Positions 34,245 through 44,314 of a stretch of DNA of 64,000 nucleotides are shown here, piece by piece (position 1 is the first letter of the stretch; every line of letters starts with the position of its first letter). The DNA comes from JANQEU01 sp965242805 (GTDB lineage: Bacteria > Bacteroidota > Bacteroidia > Cytophagales > Cyclobacteriaceae). The stretch lies in contig CBDETD010000002.1 of assembly GCA_965242805.1 (NCBI GenBank), forward strand, positions 3,410,001 through 3,474,000, written 5' to 3'. The notes beneath the pieces are model-generated. The model saw only the letters and a program-made list of their open reading frames with translations, did no database searches and was not told the DNA's origin. The position numbers were made by a program, and so were the translations under genes.

Positions 34245-35465
34245 ATGCCGGAATCAAACTCCATAGTATCCAAAGCCAGAGAATTCTCTGAGAAGATATT
34301 GAGTGAAAAGCTTCCGGAGGAAATAGTTTATCACTCATTGGATCATACGAAAGAGGTAGTACATGCCGCCCTGGAGATAGGAAAAAACTCTGGTTTGAAT
34401 GATGCTGAGCTTGAGATTTTGGAGTTGGCAGCGTGGTTCCACGACCTTGGATTTTCGAAAACCATTGCCAATCATGAGGATTGCAGTGCTGAAATAGCTC
34501 TGGAATTTTTCGGTAAACATGGTTATGAGGATAAAAAAGCCACACAGGTAGTGGGCTGCATTATGGCTACAAAAATGCCTCAAACTCCAAGGAATCTAAT
34601 GGAAGAGTCCATTTGTGATGCGGACCTTCTGCATCTGGCAACGGAGGAGTACTTTGAAAAGGCCAAGTTATTGCGTCAGGAAATGGAGGTTATTAAGGAT
34701 CAGAAAATATCCCCATTGGAGTGGATGAAAATGAACCGCTCTTTTATTAAGTCTCATACTTTTTTTACAGACTATGCCCGGAAAACTTATGGAGAACAAG
34801 AACAGGAGAACTTAAATCGGGTAAAAAAGAAATTGAAGAAAATGAAACAAGGCAAAGAAGTTGAAAACCTGCAACAAAAAGTTGAGGATCTAAAACTGAA
34901 GGTCAAGGAAGCTAAGGAGCTGAAACCCACCAGGGGAATTGAAACGATGTTTCGACTCACGTCAAAAAACCATCTCGACCTAAGTGCAATGGCTGACAAT
35001 AAAGCCAATATCATGATATCGATAAATTCGATCATTCTGTCGGTTTTATTATCTGTTCTGATCCGTAAGCTTGAAGAGTATCCACATTTGACTATTCCTG
35101 CTCTGGTAATGACTGTAGTTTGCCTGATAACAATTGTTTTTTCAATTCTTGCTACCCGCCCCAACGTTTCCAGAGGAAAATTTACTCGAGATGATATCAT
35201 CAGCAAAAAGACGAACCTGTTGTTCTTTGGAAATTTCCATAGTATGAACCTCAAAGATTATGAGTGGGGGATGAAGGAAATGCTAAAAGATGCTGATTAC
35301 CTGTATTCCAGTTTGATCCGCGATATCTATTTCCTGGGCGTCGTTCTGGGTAAGAAGTATAAGCTACTACGTATATCTTATACCATTTTCATGTTTGGGA
35401 TCATTTTATCAGTGCTCTCATTTGTGATCGCTCAAATGTTTTTCCAGGCTCCTTACCCCTATTGA
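34245..35465 (+). CDS. HD phosphohydrolase domain fused to PycTM-type (Pycsar effector, DUF5706) membrane domain
   Basis: This 406-residue protein has an HD domain at about 25-180 with metal residues H34 (SLDHT), H66-D67 (AWFHDLGF) and D125 or D127 (ICDADLLH). A Lys/Glu-rich coiled coil lies at about 188-225. From about 231 the PycTM/DUF5706 signature appears (MFRLTSKNHLDLSAMADNKA), with helices at about 255-273, 282-303 and 378-400. PycTM proteins are membrane effectors of the cyclic-pyrimidine Pycsar phage defence. No uridylate or cytidylate cyclase gene is adjacent, so this may be a housekeeping relative. It converges on ppk1 with a 7-bp overlap. Confidence 0.85.
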   Translation: MPESNSIVSKAREFSEKILSEKLPEEIVYHSLDHTKEVVHAALEIGKNSGLNDAELEILELAAWFHDLGFSKTIANHEDCSAEIALEFFGKHGYEDKKATQVVGCIMATKMPQTPRNLMEESICDADLLHLATEEYFEKAKLLRQEMEVIKDQKISPLEWMKMNRSFIKSHTFFTDYARKTYGEQEQENLNRVKKKLKKMKQGKEVENLQQKVEDLKLKVKEAKELKPTRGIETMFRLTSKNHLDLSAMADNKANIMISINSIILSVLLSVLIRKLEEYPHLTIPALVMTVVCLITIVFSILATRPNVSRGKFTRDDIISKKTNLLFFGNFHSMNLKDYEWGMKEMLKDADYLYSSLIRDIYFLGVVLGKKYKLLRISYTIFMFGIILSVLSFVIAQMFFQAPYPY

Positions 35466-37498
35466 TCCTTATTTTGAAGTTTTATCATCTGATAGGTTGA
35501 GGACTGGGCGTTGATTTCTTTTTTTCCGGTCTTCACGGGATTATTCTTTAGATTTTTGTCAAGCCTGACAAGATTCGTATTGTCGCTGATCTGGAATGCC
35601 AGGATCTGTTTCAATTCATTTTTTAAGGATTTACTCTTCACAGGGAAACTCACTTCCACCCGACTATGGAGGTTGCGATTCATCCAATCCGATGATCCAA
35701 GGAAGAGTTCTTCCTTGTTTTTGTACTCAAAATAGAAGATTCGGGCATGTTCGAGGAATCTGTCAACAAGACGAAGCACCTTGATCCCATTTGTGTCGGG
35801 AATTAGGCAACAAATACTGCGGGCAATGATGGTCACATCCACTCCTGCTTCCCCTGCTTCGTAAAGCTTGTTGATCATCGTTCGTTCTTCAAGGTTGTTG
35901 ACTTTGATTATGATCTTGCTTTTTTCACCTGATATTGCAGCCTTGATGGTTTTGTCAATCTGTGATGAAAAACTTTCAATTGCATTGAATTGTGAAACAA
36001 TCAGTTTTTTCAACGATCCGGGTTTCTTCCTTTTATGTAGAAATCGAAAAACTGAATGAAGCTCCTCACACATTTCCTGGTCAGTGGTAAGTAGTCCATA
36101 GTCACAATATATTTTCGCCGTGTTCTCATTTAGATTTCCGGTACCAAAGAAGCCATAATATTTGCTGTTATCATCGTCTGTTTTTTTCCTGACCAGGGCC
36201 ACTTTGGCATGGACTTTAAGCCCTGGAATGCTGTAAACGATCTTTATTCCGGCTTCTTTCATCTTAGCCGCCCATATCAGGTTATTCTCTTCATCAAACC
36301 GAGCCTTTAATTCCATGAATACGACGACCTTTTTTCCATTTCTGGAAGCACTGATCAAGGCATCACCAATTACTGATCCCTTTGCCATTCTGTAGAATGT
36401 CACATAAATGTCCCTTACCTCGGGATCAATAGCAGCCTCATTGAAGAATTGAAGTACGTAATCGTAGGATTGGTAAGGAAAATGCAACAGGATATCTTTC
36501 TCAGCCATCGCATGAAATAATGTACGGTGGTTATCTATTATCCGGTTTCTGACTGGTGTCAATTTGTCGTATTCAAGTTTTTTAACGTCTCCATTAGGGA
36601 TTTGCCAGAAGTCATTAAGGTTATGGTATCTTCCGCCTGCGACGAGATCGTCTTTGTCCAAATGAAGATTAGTGATCAGAACATTGAGCAATTCGTCCGA
36701 AGTAGAGCTGTCATACAAGAATCGGCTTGGGACTCCCAGATTCCGTTTTTTGATCTGCTTTTCGATCTTTTCCACAAGGTCACCGCTATATTCATCGTCA
36801 ATTTGAAGGTCGGCATCTTTATTCAATTTTATGGATTGGCATTCCAGGACCTTATAATCGGGAAAAATAATGTCCATGTGATCCCTGACGATATCATCAA
36901 GAAAAATAAATTGGGATTTACCGTCCTCCCGAACCTTGAAAAACCTTGGTAACTTGTTGCTGGGGATATTCACGTACCCGTACCGTACCTTATTTCCCTT
37001 TTTCAAGGATACGGCTAGATACAATTGCTGATTATTTAGAAAAGCATCATCTACGGATTTGCTGAAAACATAGGGTTGAAGGTATCCAAGGATCCTGGAT
37101 TTGAAATATTTACTTATTTGAGTTTTGGCTTCGGAGCTGAAAGACTTGGGATTATGGACGATATTAATGTCTTTCTTGGTTAGTGAAGTTGTTATGTCCT
37201 TCAGAGTTTTTCCGTATTCATTAAGCTGGGATGAGACCTTTTTGTGAATGGAGTTCAATAGCTGGTCCGGATCGAAATCTAATTTCTTGTTGATATTTTG
37301 TTTATTGATCCTTTTCAAGGACCTGATATTGGCAACACGCACTCTGAAAAATTCATCCAGGTTTGATGAGTATATAGCTGCAAATCGAAGACGTTCTAAA
37401 AGTGGTACTTTGGGGTTTTGAGCTTGCTGCAGTACTCGGTAATTAAATGATAACCAGCTCAGGTCTCGGTCGTAATATTTGTAGTTACCCATTGACAC
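35459..37498 (-). CDS. ppk1: Polyphosphate kinase 1
   Basis: This 679-residue protein matches Ppk1 length. The N-terminus YYDRDLSWLSFNYRVLQQA and SSNLDEFFRVRV is diagnostic. The phosphorylated histidine lies in KVHAKVALV (about residue 430) and the second His motif in the C-terminal part (HARIFYFEYKNKEELFLGSSDW). It reversibly makes polyphosphate from ATP at the inner membrane face. Translation could begin at the second Met (MGNYKYYDRDL). Its 3' end overlaps the HD-PycTM gene, and the divergent neighbour is a universal stress protein. Confidence 0.96.
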   Translation of the reverse strand: MSMGNYKYYDRDLSWLSFNYRVLQQAQNPKVPLLERLRFAAIYSSNLDEFFRVRVANIRSLKRINKQNINKKLDFDPDQLLNSIHKKVSSQLNEYGKTLKDITTSLTKKDINIVHNPKSFSSEAKTQISKYFKSRILGYLQPYVFSKSVDDAFLNNQQLYLAVSLKKGNKVRYGYVNIPSNKLPRFFKVREDGKSQFIFLDDIVRDHMDIIFPDYKVLECQSIKLNKDADLQIDDEYSGDLVEKIEKQIKKRNLGVPSRFLYDSSTSDELLNVLITNLHLDKDDLVAGGRYHNLNDFWQIPNGDVKKLEYDKLTPVRNRIIDNHRTLFHAMAEKDILLHFPYQSYDYVLQFFNEAAIDPEVRDIYVTFYRMAKGSVIGDALISASRNGKKVVVFMELKARFDEENNLIWAAKMKEAGIKIVYSIPGLKVHAKVALVRKKTDDDNSKYYGFFGTGNLNENTAKIYCDYGLLTTDQEMCEELHSVFRFLHKRKKPGSLKKLIVSQFNAIESFSSQIDKTIKAAISGEKSKIIIKVNNLEERTMINKLYEAGEAGVDVTIIARSICCLIPDTNGIKVLRLVDRFLEHARIFYFEYKNKEELFLGSSDWMNRNLHSRVEVSFPVKSKSLKNELKQILAFQISDNTNLVRLDKNLKNNPVKTGKKEINAQSSTYQMIKLQNKDQ

Positions 37499-37686
37499 TA
37501 TAAGAATTGTTCACCTTAAATATGGCTCATGTTGACATCTCCATTCAGATACACTTGAATATGAGACATTATTTTTTTGTGAAAATTATGTTAATTGAAT
37601 AATTATTGCAGGATTGTGCAAACTTCAGGTCTGATGATCACAATTTCTTTTAATTTTAAGAACAACAAAAAGGATTCTGTCTTCAC

Positions 37687-38523
37687 ATGGAAGTGAAAAA
37701 TATTTTAGTACCTATTGATTTCAGCAAGTGTTCGAAAAATGCATTGAAGGTTGCCATTGAAATTGCCAAAAATGTTAAGGCTAAGATCCATATGGTCAAT
37801 GCTGTGCATGTTCATACTCCACACCCCGACTTCTCTGGGGGAGTGGTTATTGAAGGAATAATCGCTGATTACGAAGCGCAGGTAAAACAATCATTCGATG
37901 AATTGGAATCTGAAATGATCGAGCTTCAGGATGTTCCTCATGAAGCAGATCGTTTTCTTTCCTATCTCACCGACGCTATCCGAACGGAATCCGAAACAAA
38001 AGACATTGATCTGATCATCATGGGAACACGATCAGATCATGATCAATTTGAGCATATGATCGGGACACATGCGACCGATGTAATTCAGGTCTCTGATATC
38101 CCTGTGCTTGTCATTCCTGAAGATTACTCAAGTTTTACTCCTAAAAGGATAGGCTTCGCTTCGGACTTCCATAAAGTGTTGTATTATGGTCATCTGGATA
38201 TAATCAAGTGGTTTGCGAAGTTGTTTGATGCTGAGGTGCTGGTGTTCCATATCACTGATGATCCGGATTCTCTCACCCTGGATGATGACAATCAAATACA
38301 CGAAATACAGAAGAGGCTGGAAGGAGTCAAGTCTTCAGTGAGAACTTCGGAGTTCAGTACAGTTGTTGATGGGATTCATGGGTTTGTGGTTCAACATCAG
38401 CTTGATTTGCTTGCCATGATGCCTCGAAAGCATAACCTTTTTCATCGAATTTTTAAGAAATCTGTCACCAAGACAATTGCCATAGATGTTAGCATTCCAT
38501 TACTGACTTTCCATGAAAGTTGA
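37687..38523 (+). CDS. Universal stress protein with two Usp domains
   Basis: This 278-residue protein has the tandem UspA fold. The first domain begins NILVPIDFSKCSKNAL and ends DLIIMGTRS with IPVLVIPED. The second begins RIGFASDF and ends LAMMPRKHNLFHRIF. The canonical ATP-binding G-x2-G-x9-G-S/T loop is incomplete in the first domain (GTRSDHDQFEHMIGTHA) and missing in the second, so nucleotide binding is uncertain. It is divergent from ppk1 across 188 bp and 17 bp before a GNAT gene. Confidence 0.85.
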   Translation: MEVKNILVPIDFSKCSKNALKVAIEIAKNVKAKIHMVNAVHVHTPHPDFSGGVVIEGIIADYEAQVKQSFDELESEMIELQDVPHEADRFLSYLTDAIRTESETKDIDLIIMGTRSDHDQFEHMIGTHATDVIQVSDIPVLVIPEDYSSFTPKRIGFASDFHKVLYYGHLDIIKWFAKLFDAEVLVFHITDDPDSLTLDDDNQIHEIQKRLEGVKSSVRTSEFSTVVDGIHGFVVQHQLDLLAMMPRKHNLFHRIFKKSVTKTIAIDVSIPLLTFHES

Positions 38524-38540
38524 TCCCTTAGATTGAGGTA

Positions 38541-39389
38541 ATGAGGATCCAGCATTTTACCGATGACTGGATTGCACCTTTGCACAAGGCTTTTGTTGAA
38601 GCGTTTTCAGATTATAAGGTGCCATTCAATCCAACCTTCGAGGAATTTCAAAAACGCATTCTTTACAAACTCAATATTTCCCATCAGATGTCAGGAATTT
38701 GTACTTCCGAGAGGGTTGTTTTGGGATTTGTTTTACATACTATTAATCGCTACAACGGGATACTTACGATTTACAACGGAGGTACAGGAGTCATTCCAAC
38801 GGAACAAAGGAAAGGGATCGCATTGAACCTGTTTGAGTTCTGCTTTCCATATTTTCTCAATTCCGGAGCGAAGAGAATTATCCTTGAGGTGGTCACCACA
38901 AATCATCGTGCCATTAATCTTTACGAGAAGCTGGGATTCACATTTCTTCAGACAATAAAGTGTTATAAAAATAGTTCGCCCTCATACTCTAAGGTTAATG
39001 AGAAGATAGTGGTCAAAAGGAGAAATGAATGGATTCCGGAAAGATATGATCCACTAAAGAGTTTCCTTCCGTGTTTTATAGATTCTAATGAGCAGCTTCG
39101 GACCAATTTCCGAAATGAGATATTGCTGGAGGCCTTAGTAGAAGATAATTTAAAAGGTTTCATGATATTTAGTCCAACCAATGGACGTATATCACAAATT
39201 GCTGTTCACCCTGAAATGCGAGGTCACGGTATTGGGAAATCACTCCTCAAAACAGGACTAATGATGTCTAAAAAAGATGAATTGTCGATACTGAATATTC
39301 CGGAAACAGCGACGGAAACGCATGAGGCACTTTTGTCGCTTGGCTTCGAAAATCAACTGGATCAATATGAAATGGAATTGTTAATTTGA
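38541..39389 (+). CDS. Acetyltransferase with two GNAT domains
   Basis: This 282-residue protein has two GNAT folds. The first (about 1-150) has the acetyl-CoA loop TEQRKGIALNLF and the C-terminal ILEVVTTNHRAINLYEKLGF. The second (about 190-282) has IAVHPEMRGHGIGKSLL and ETHEALLSLGFE. The substrate is unknown. Its stop lies 6 bp before the MurF-Alr ATG, or overlaps an alternative TTG start of that gene, so the two are cotranscribed. Confidence 0.85.
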   Translation: MRIQHFTDDWIAPLHKAFVEAFSDYKVPFNPTFEEFQKRILYKLNISHQMSGICTSERVVLGFVLHTINRYNGILTIYNGGTGVIPTEQRKGIALNLFEFCFPYFLNSGAKRIILEVVTTNHRAINLYEKLGFTFLQTIKCYKNSSPSYSKVNEKIVVKRRNEWIPERYDPLKSFLPCFIDSNEQLRTNFRNEILLEALVEDNLKGFMIFSPTNGRISQIAVHPEMRGHGIGKSLLKTGLMMSKKDELSILNIPETATETHEALLSLGFENQLDQYEMELLI

Positions 39390-39394
39390 GTCCA

Positions 39395-41806
39395 ATGAAA
39401 TGGAATCGGTTCATTAGTGATATTGAAGGTGATGACAGGACCACGAGTCCGGATTCCATCATAAGGGAGCTTGCTTTTGATTCCCGATTGGTCAATGAAC
39501 CTTCAGGGATCGTATTCTTTGCCTTTTCCGGGAATCAGAGTGATGGCCACCATTATATTAGTGAGCTTTATGATAAGGGTGTTCGAAATTTCGTGATCGA
39601 AAAGGAAATTAAGTTCCTCACCTATCCCCAGGCTAATTTTCTAGTGGTGCCCAATACTGTTTCTGCTTTACAGCAAATTGCAAAGCGTCATCGTGAATCT
39701 TTCAATATTCCTGTAGTGGGTATTACAGGGAGCAATGGGAAAACAACAGTAAAAGAATGGTTGGGGATAATTCTAGGGACTTCCATGAAGGTGGTAAAGA
39801 GTCCCAAAAGCTATAATTCTCAGATCGGTGTTCCTCTGGCAATATGGCCTATGGATAGCTCCCATGAAGTAGGGATTTTTGAGGCAGGTATTTCCCAACC
39901 AGGAGAAATGGATGCTCTGGAAAAAATGATCCGGCCAACAATTGGGATATTCACGACCCTCGGATCGGCGCACGATCAAGGATTTGAGTCCAGGGATCAG
40001 AAACTGGCAGAAAAGGCACAACTCTTCAGGAACTGTAAGAGTATTATTTGTTCCGCAGACAATAAGCTGAGTCATGATAAACTTTGTGCTCAATATGGGG
40101 ATTGTGTTATTTCCTGGTCGCTGAGAGGTCTGGAATCGAGTTATCAGTGCGAATTCTCAGGAGGGACATTGAAAATTTCTCGTGATGACCGACAACTGGA
40201 ATTTAATATTCCTTTTTCATTGGATATCTGGGTTGAAAATGCAATCCATGTGATCATCACAGCCCTAACACTAGGTTGCGACCCGGGAGTTATTCAAAAA
40301 GGACTGGATCAATTGCGGTCAGTGAAAATGAGGCTGGAAGTGAAAGAGGGTATCAATGGCACCTATATCGTCGATGATACCTATAATAATGATCTTCAGG
40401 CTCTTAAGGCAGCTCTGGAGTTCTTAGACAGGCAGCAACAACGTAAGAAGCGGACGGTTATACTTTCTGAGTTTGTACAGGCTTCAGAAGATCCTGCCAT
40501 TTACACGCAGGTAAATGAACTTTTGAAGCAACATGAAGTCTCCCGGTTGATCGGGATTGGCCCCAGGTTCCATCAATTCCTGGATCATCTGGAATTACCG
40601 GTAGAGGTATTCAAGTCTACTTCAGACCTTTTGAAGAAGATCCCCAAATTTTCAAATGAGATGATCCTCATAAAAGGAGCACGATTGTTCAAACTGGAAA
40701 GGGTGGTTGAGGCATTGCAGGCGAAGGGTCATCGCACCAAGCTTGAAATCAATTTTGAATCGATTACTCACAATCTTCAACAATATCGCCAATTGCTATC
40801 ACCGGAAGTTAAGCTGATGGTGATGGTGAAGGCTTTTGCCTATGGGAGTGGCAACCTTGAAATTGCCAACTTGCTTCAATATCACAATGTGGATTATTTG
40901 GGAGTAGCCTATGCTGATGAGGCTGTAACATTAAGGAAGAATGGCATTACCATTCCAATAATGGTTATGAATCCAAACACGGACAATCTTGATAATCTGA
41001 ATGACAATGATATTGAAATTGAGGTCTACAGTAAATCAAGTTTGAGACAGGTTTTTGAGTTTGGTGATTACACTCCTGGGATCCATTTAAAAGTGGAAAC
41101 GGGCATGAACAGGCTTGGATTTACCCTGGAAGACATGAAGGAAATGATCCCAGAGATCATCCAATCAGGAGTCAAAGTCAAAGGTATCTTCACCCATCTT
41201 AGCAGTTCGGATGATGAGAATGAGGACCAGTTCACAAATGGTCAAATAAACAACTTCGATAAGATCTATGATCTTCTTGTTGAAGCTTTGGGATATAGGC
41301 CCCTAAAGCATGCAGTAAATTCAACAGGAATTGTTCGCTGGCCACAATTTCACTTCGACATGGTGCGACTGGGTATTGGCCTTCATGGAATAGATGGATC
41401 TGGAACGCTGAATCTTCGACCCGTATCGTCTCTTCATACGATTATTTCACAAATTAAGACCGTAAGGAAAGGTGAAAGTATTGGGTATTCACGGGCAGGT
41501 ATTGCATCCAAAGATTCAGTGATAGCTACGATCCCCATCGGTTACGCTGACGGCTATTTAAGAGTTTTTGGCAAAGGAGTTGGGAAGGTGATGGTGAATG
41601 GTAAGAGCGCACCCACGATTGGGAATATCTGCATGGACATGACTATGATCGACGTGACAGGGATAGACTGTGATGATGGGGACCCGGTAACAATATTTGG
41701 CTATGATCCTTCTGTGAATGACCTCGCGGATTGGGCCAATACTATACCTTATGAGATCCTGACAAATATTAGCGAACGTGTGAAACGGATCTATTTGTCC
41801 GAATAG
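39395..41806 (+). CDS. Bifunctional MurF ligase / alanine racemase fusion
   Basis: This protein has 803 residues from ATG 39395; an in-frame TTG at 39386 would add three. The first half (about 1-445) is MurF, with the Mur-ligase ATP loop GITGSNGKTT (109-118) and a DDTYNND motif. It adds D-Ala-D-Ala to UDP-MurNAc-tripeptide. The second half is alanine racemase: the PLP lysine K479 in VKAFAYGSG, GMNRLGF, and GYADGYLRVFGKG with GNICMDMTMIDV. This fusion is typical of Bacteroidota and couples D-Ala supply with its use in peptidoglycan. The AFAYG variant of the usual ANAYG is a conservative change. Confidence 0.95.
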   Translation: MKWNRFISDIEGDDRTTSPDSIIRELAFDSRLVNEPSGIVFFAFSGNQSDGHHYISELYDKGVRNFVIEKEIKFLTYPQANFLVVPNTVSALQQIAKRHRESFNIPVVGITGSNGKTTVKEWLGIILGTSMKVVKSPKSYNSQIGVPLAIWPMDSSHEVGIFEAGISQPGEMDALEKMIRPTIGIFTTLGSAHDQGFESRDQKLAEKAQLFRNCKSIICSADNKLSHDKLCAQYGDCVISWSLRGLESSYQCEFSGGTLKISRDDRQLEFNIPFSLDIWVENAIHVIITALTLGCDPGVIQKGLDQLRSVKMRLEVKEGINGTYIVDDTYNNDLQALKAALEFLDRQQQRKKRTVILSEFVQASEDPAIYTQVNELLKQHEVSRLIGIGPRFHQFLDHLELPVEVFKSTSDLLKKIPKFSNEMILIKGARLFKLERVVEALQAKGHRTKLEINFESITHNLQQYRQLLSPEVKLMVMVKAFAYGSGNLEIANLLQYHNVDYLGVAYADEAVTLRKNGITIPIMVMNPNTDNLDNLNDNDIEIEVYSKSSLRQVFEFGDYTPGIHLKVETGMNRLGFTLEDMKEMIPEIIQSGVKVKGIFTHLSSSDDENEDQFTNGQINNFDKIYDLLVEALGYRPLKHAVNSTGIVRWPQFHFDMVRLGIGLHGIDGSGTLNLRPVSSLHTIISQIKTVRKGESIGYSRAGIASKDSVIATIPIGYADGYLRVFGKGVGKVMVNGKSAPTIGNICMDMTMIDVTGIDCDDGDPVTIFGYDPSVNDLADWANTIPYEILTNISERVKRIYLSE

Positions 41807-41858
41807 TTACCCACCACATCCCAGAAACTTACGAAAATCAAGTTCCTCATTTTCTGTC

Positions 41859-42698
41859 ATGCCTTTACCTTCTTCCTCCTTTTCAGATTCGGTCTTGGGT
41901 TTCTTTGCCTTATCTTTATCGATTGATCTTATTTTCGGAGTTGTGTTTGAACGCTTATTGCCCATTTTCATTATCCTGGTTTTACGTTATCTCATCATAG
42001 CAGGATTGTTCTTCCTAGCTTTCTACGTCATCTGGAAGAACAGGATAAAGTTCAAAAAAATTCAGTTACAATTTCCAAAGCTATCGGATTATCAACGGGA
42101 AATCGTCTTTTCGATCATCACAAGTTTCATATTTGCGATGATTGCAATGTTGGTATTTCATCCATCACTTCTAAGGCCCTACACGCTGGTTTATGATAAC
42201 CTAAGTGACTTCGGAGGACTGTATTTTGTATTCAGTCTTGTGGTCATTCTTTTCATTCATGATACTTATTTCTACTGGGCGCACAGAGCCATGCATTCTA
42301 AATGGGGGATGAAATACATCCATCTGATGCATCATAGGAGCACGAATCCTTCACCGTGGGCCGCGTTCTCCTTTCATCCGTCCGAGGCAGTCATTGAAGC
42401 GGGGATCATTTTTGTGATAGTTTTCATTTTACCGGTTCATGTGATAACTGTCATGACATTTATGGTCCTCATGACCATCTACAATGTGTATGGTCACCTG
42501 GGATGGGAGCTCTATCCAAAGGGATTTCACAGATCGATGGTCGGAAAGTGGATAAACACTTCAGTCAATCACAATCTTCATCATCAGAAGTTCACGGGAA
42601 ACTATGGATTGTATTTCCTTTTCTGGGACCGTATCATGGGTACGATAAGGGAGGATTATGATACTTCATATGATGAGGTGACTCATCGATCAAGATGA
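41859..42698 (+). CDS. Sterol desaturase / fatty-acid hydroxylase superfamily membrane protein
   Basis: This 279-residue protein has about five hydrophobic helices. The three histidine boxes of the di-iron hydroxylases are complete: H134-x7-H142-x3-H146 (HDTYFYWAHRAMH), H155/H158/H159 (HLMHH) and H238/H241/H242 (HNLHH), with extra H173 and H213. It should be an integral membrane di-iron oxygenase acting on a lipid. The substrate could be a fatty acyl chain, carotenoid or hopanoid. The next gene overlaps by four bases. Confidence 0.88.
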   Translation: MPLPSSSFSDSVLGFFALSLSIDLIFGVVFERLLPIFIILVLRYLIIAGLFFLAFYVIWKNRIKFKKIQLQFPKLSDYQREIVFSIITSFIFAMIAMLVFHPSLLRPYTLVYDNLSDFGGLYFVFSLVVILFIHDTYFYWAHRAMHSKWGMKYIHLMHHRSTNPSPWAAFSFHPSEAVIEAGIIFVIVFILPVHVITVMTFMVLMTIYNVYGHLGWELYPKGFHRSMVGKWINTSVNHNLHHQKFTGNYGLYFLFWDRIMGTIREDYDTSYDEVTHRSR

Positions 42699-43132
42699 AT
42701 CTAATACGGTACATATTAGCATCCCGGGAGGATTTCAAAGCAATTTGTGAGATCGGTATCGACCTTTTTGATCATGATATAAAGGAGGATAGACTGACTG
42801 AATTTCTGAATGACTCCCGGCATCACATGATCATCGCATATCATGACGACAATATCGTAGGAATGGCCTCGGGTTTCCATTATATCCACCCGGACAAGGA
42901 CCCCCAGATGTTTATCAATGAAGTTGGAGTTGTTGACGAGTACCAAAACCGGGGAATTGGAAGAGAACTGGTACGATCCTTATGCGCACATGCCAAAACC
43001 CTCAAATGTACTGAGGCCTGGATTGGTACGGAACAATCAAATGAGCCGGCAAGGAAATGCTATTTAGCTGCAGACGGAATAGAAGATGAAGAGCCATTTG
43101 TCCTGATAAATTTTGAGATAGCTACGGATTGA
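42695..43132 (+). CDS. GNAT-family N-acetyltransferase
   Basis: This 145-residue GNAT protein has a central strand with NEVGVVDEYQNRGIGRELV as acetyl-CoA loop and SNEPARKCYLAADG near the end. It resembles aminoglycoside 3-N-acetyltransferase-like GNATs in length, but no substrate can be given. Its ATG overlaps the stop of the desaturase-like gene (ATGA), so translation is coupled. purK follows after 42 bp. Confidence 0.85.
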   Translation: MNLIRYILASREDFKAICEIGIDLFDHDIKEDRLTEFLNDSRHHMIIAYHDDNIVGMASGFHYIHPDKDPQMFINEVGVVDEYQNRGIGRELVRSLCAHAKTLKCTEAWIGTEQSNEPARKCYLAADGIEDEEPFVLINFEIATD

Positions 43133-43174
43133 TTTCTTCTCATTTTTTTACTTTCGCCATTCAAAGGCAAAATC

Positions 43175-44314
43175 ATGGCAAAAGAGGTAACAGAAGTAAA
43201 GATCGGAGTACTTGGAGGAGGTCAGTTGGGTCGAATGATGATCCAATCAGGGATTGATCTTAACCTGAATATTGCTATTCTCGACCCGGACCCAAATGCG
43301 CCTTGCTCATCCCTTACCCCTGAATTCAAGGTTGGTAAGCTCGTAGATTTTGATACTGTCTATGAATTTGGGAGGGATAAAGATCTGATCACTATCGAAA
43401 TTGAGAACGTAAATACGGAAGCACTAAAAAAACTTGCTTCCGAAGGGAAGGATGTATATCCCCAACCCGAAATCATTGAACTCATTCAGGATAAGCGAAA
43501 GCAGAAAACATTCTATAAAGCCAATCGAATACCCACAGCAGATTTTATATTGACAGAATCTGCTGAAGAAGTAGCTCTTCACAAGGATTTCCTGCCAGCG
43601 GTGCACAAACTTGGTAGAGAAGGTTACGACGGAAGGGGGGTCCAGGTAATAAACTCTGAATCGGATCTGGATAAGGCATTTGACAAACCGGGTTTGCTTG
43701 AAAGCAAGATTGATTTTGAAAAAGAACTAAGTGTAATAGTTGCCAGAAATGAAAGTGGAGAAGTAAACACATTCCCCGTGGTGGAATTGTCTTTTCATCC
43801 AACCGCGAACCTTGTTGAGTTCTTATTTTCTCCAGCTGAAATCACTGAAGGAATTAAGGAAAAGGCTCAGAAAGTAGCCATTGATGTCATTGAGAAACTC
43901 AATCTGATTGGATTGTTGGCGGTAGAAATGTTCCTGACGAAGGAAGGAGAAATACTTGTCAACGAGATAGCTCCCAGGACTCATAACAGTGGACATCAGA
44001 CAATTGAGGGCAATGTTACCAGTCAGTTTGAGCAGCACCTTCGGGCTATATTAGATCTCCCTCTTGGGAATACTGACCTGCTTATACCCTCAGCTATGGT
44101 CAACCTACTAGGAGAAGATGGTTACACCGGGGACGCCAAATATGTTGGAATGAATGATGTACTGGCGATGGAGGGAGTTCATGTACATTTGTATGGTAAA
44201 AAAATAACCAAACCATTCAGGAAAATGGGCCATGTAACGGTAACCAACCAAGATATGGCGCAGTTGAAGATGAATGCAATGAAGGTTAAGGAAACTCTAA
44301 AAATTATCGCATGA
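43175..44314 (+). CDS. purK: N5-carboxyaminoimidazole ribonucleotide synthase PurK
   Basis: This 379-residue ATP-grasp enzyme has the N-terminal loop GVLGGGQLGRMM, then PAVHKLGREGYDGRGVQV, LLAVEMFLTKEG and VNEIAPRTHNSGHQT, all standard for PurK. It carboxylates aminoimidazole ribonucleotide using ATP and bicarbonate. Its stop overlaps the purE start by four bases (ATGA), so the two enzymes are made in a coupled way. Confidence 0.97.
   Translation: MAKEVTEVKIGVLGGGQLGRMMIQSGIDLNLNIAILDPDPNAPCSSLTPEFKVGKLVDFDTVYEFGRDKDLITIEIENVNTEALKKLASEGKDVYPQPEIIELIQDKRKQKTFYKANRIPTADFILTESAEEVALHKDFLPAVHKLGREGYDGRGVQVINSESDLDKAFDKPGLLESKIDFEKELSVIVARNESGEVNTFPVVELSFHPTANLVEFLFSPAEITEGIKEKAQKVAIDVIEKLNLIGLLAVEMFLTKEGEILVNEIAPRTHNSGHQTIEGNVTSQFEQHLRAILDLPLGNTDLLIPSAMVNLLGEDGYTGDAKYVGMNDVLAMEGVHVHLYGKKITKPFRKMGHVTVTNQDMAQLKMNAMKVKETLKIIA

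Noticed and set aside
20947..35465. Complete Pycsar system made of the nucleotide cyclase and the HD-PycTM protein
   Set aside because: The cyclase is a multidomain AraC/TPR protein 11 kb away with unrelated genes between, so it is not the compact PycC type. I treat the two as independent.
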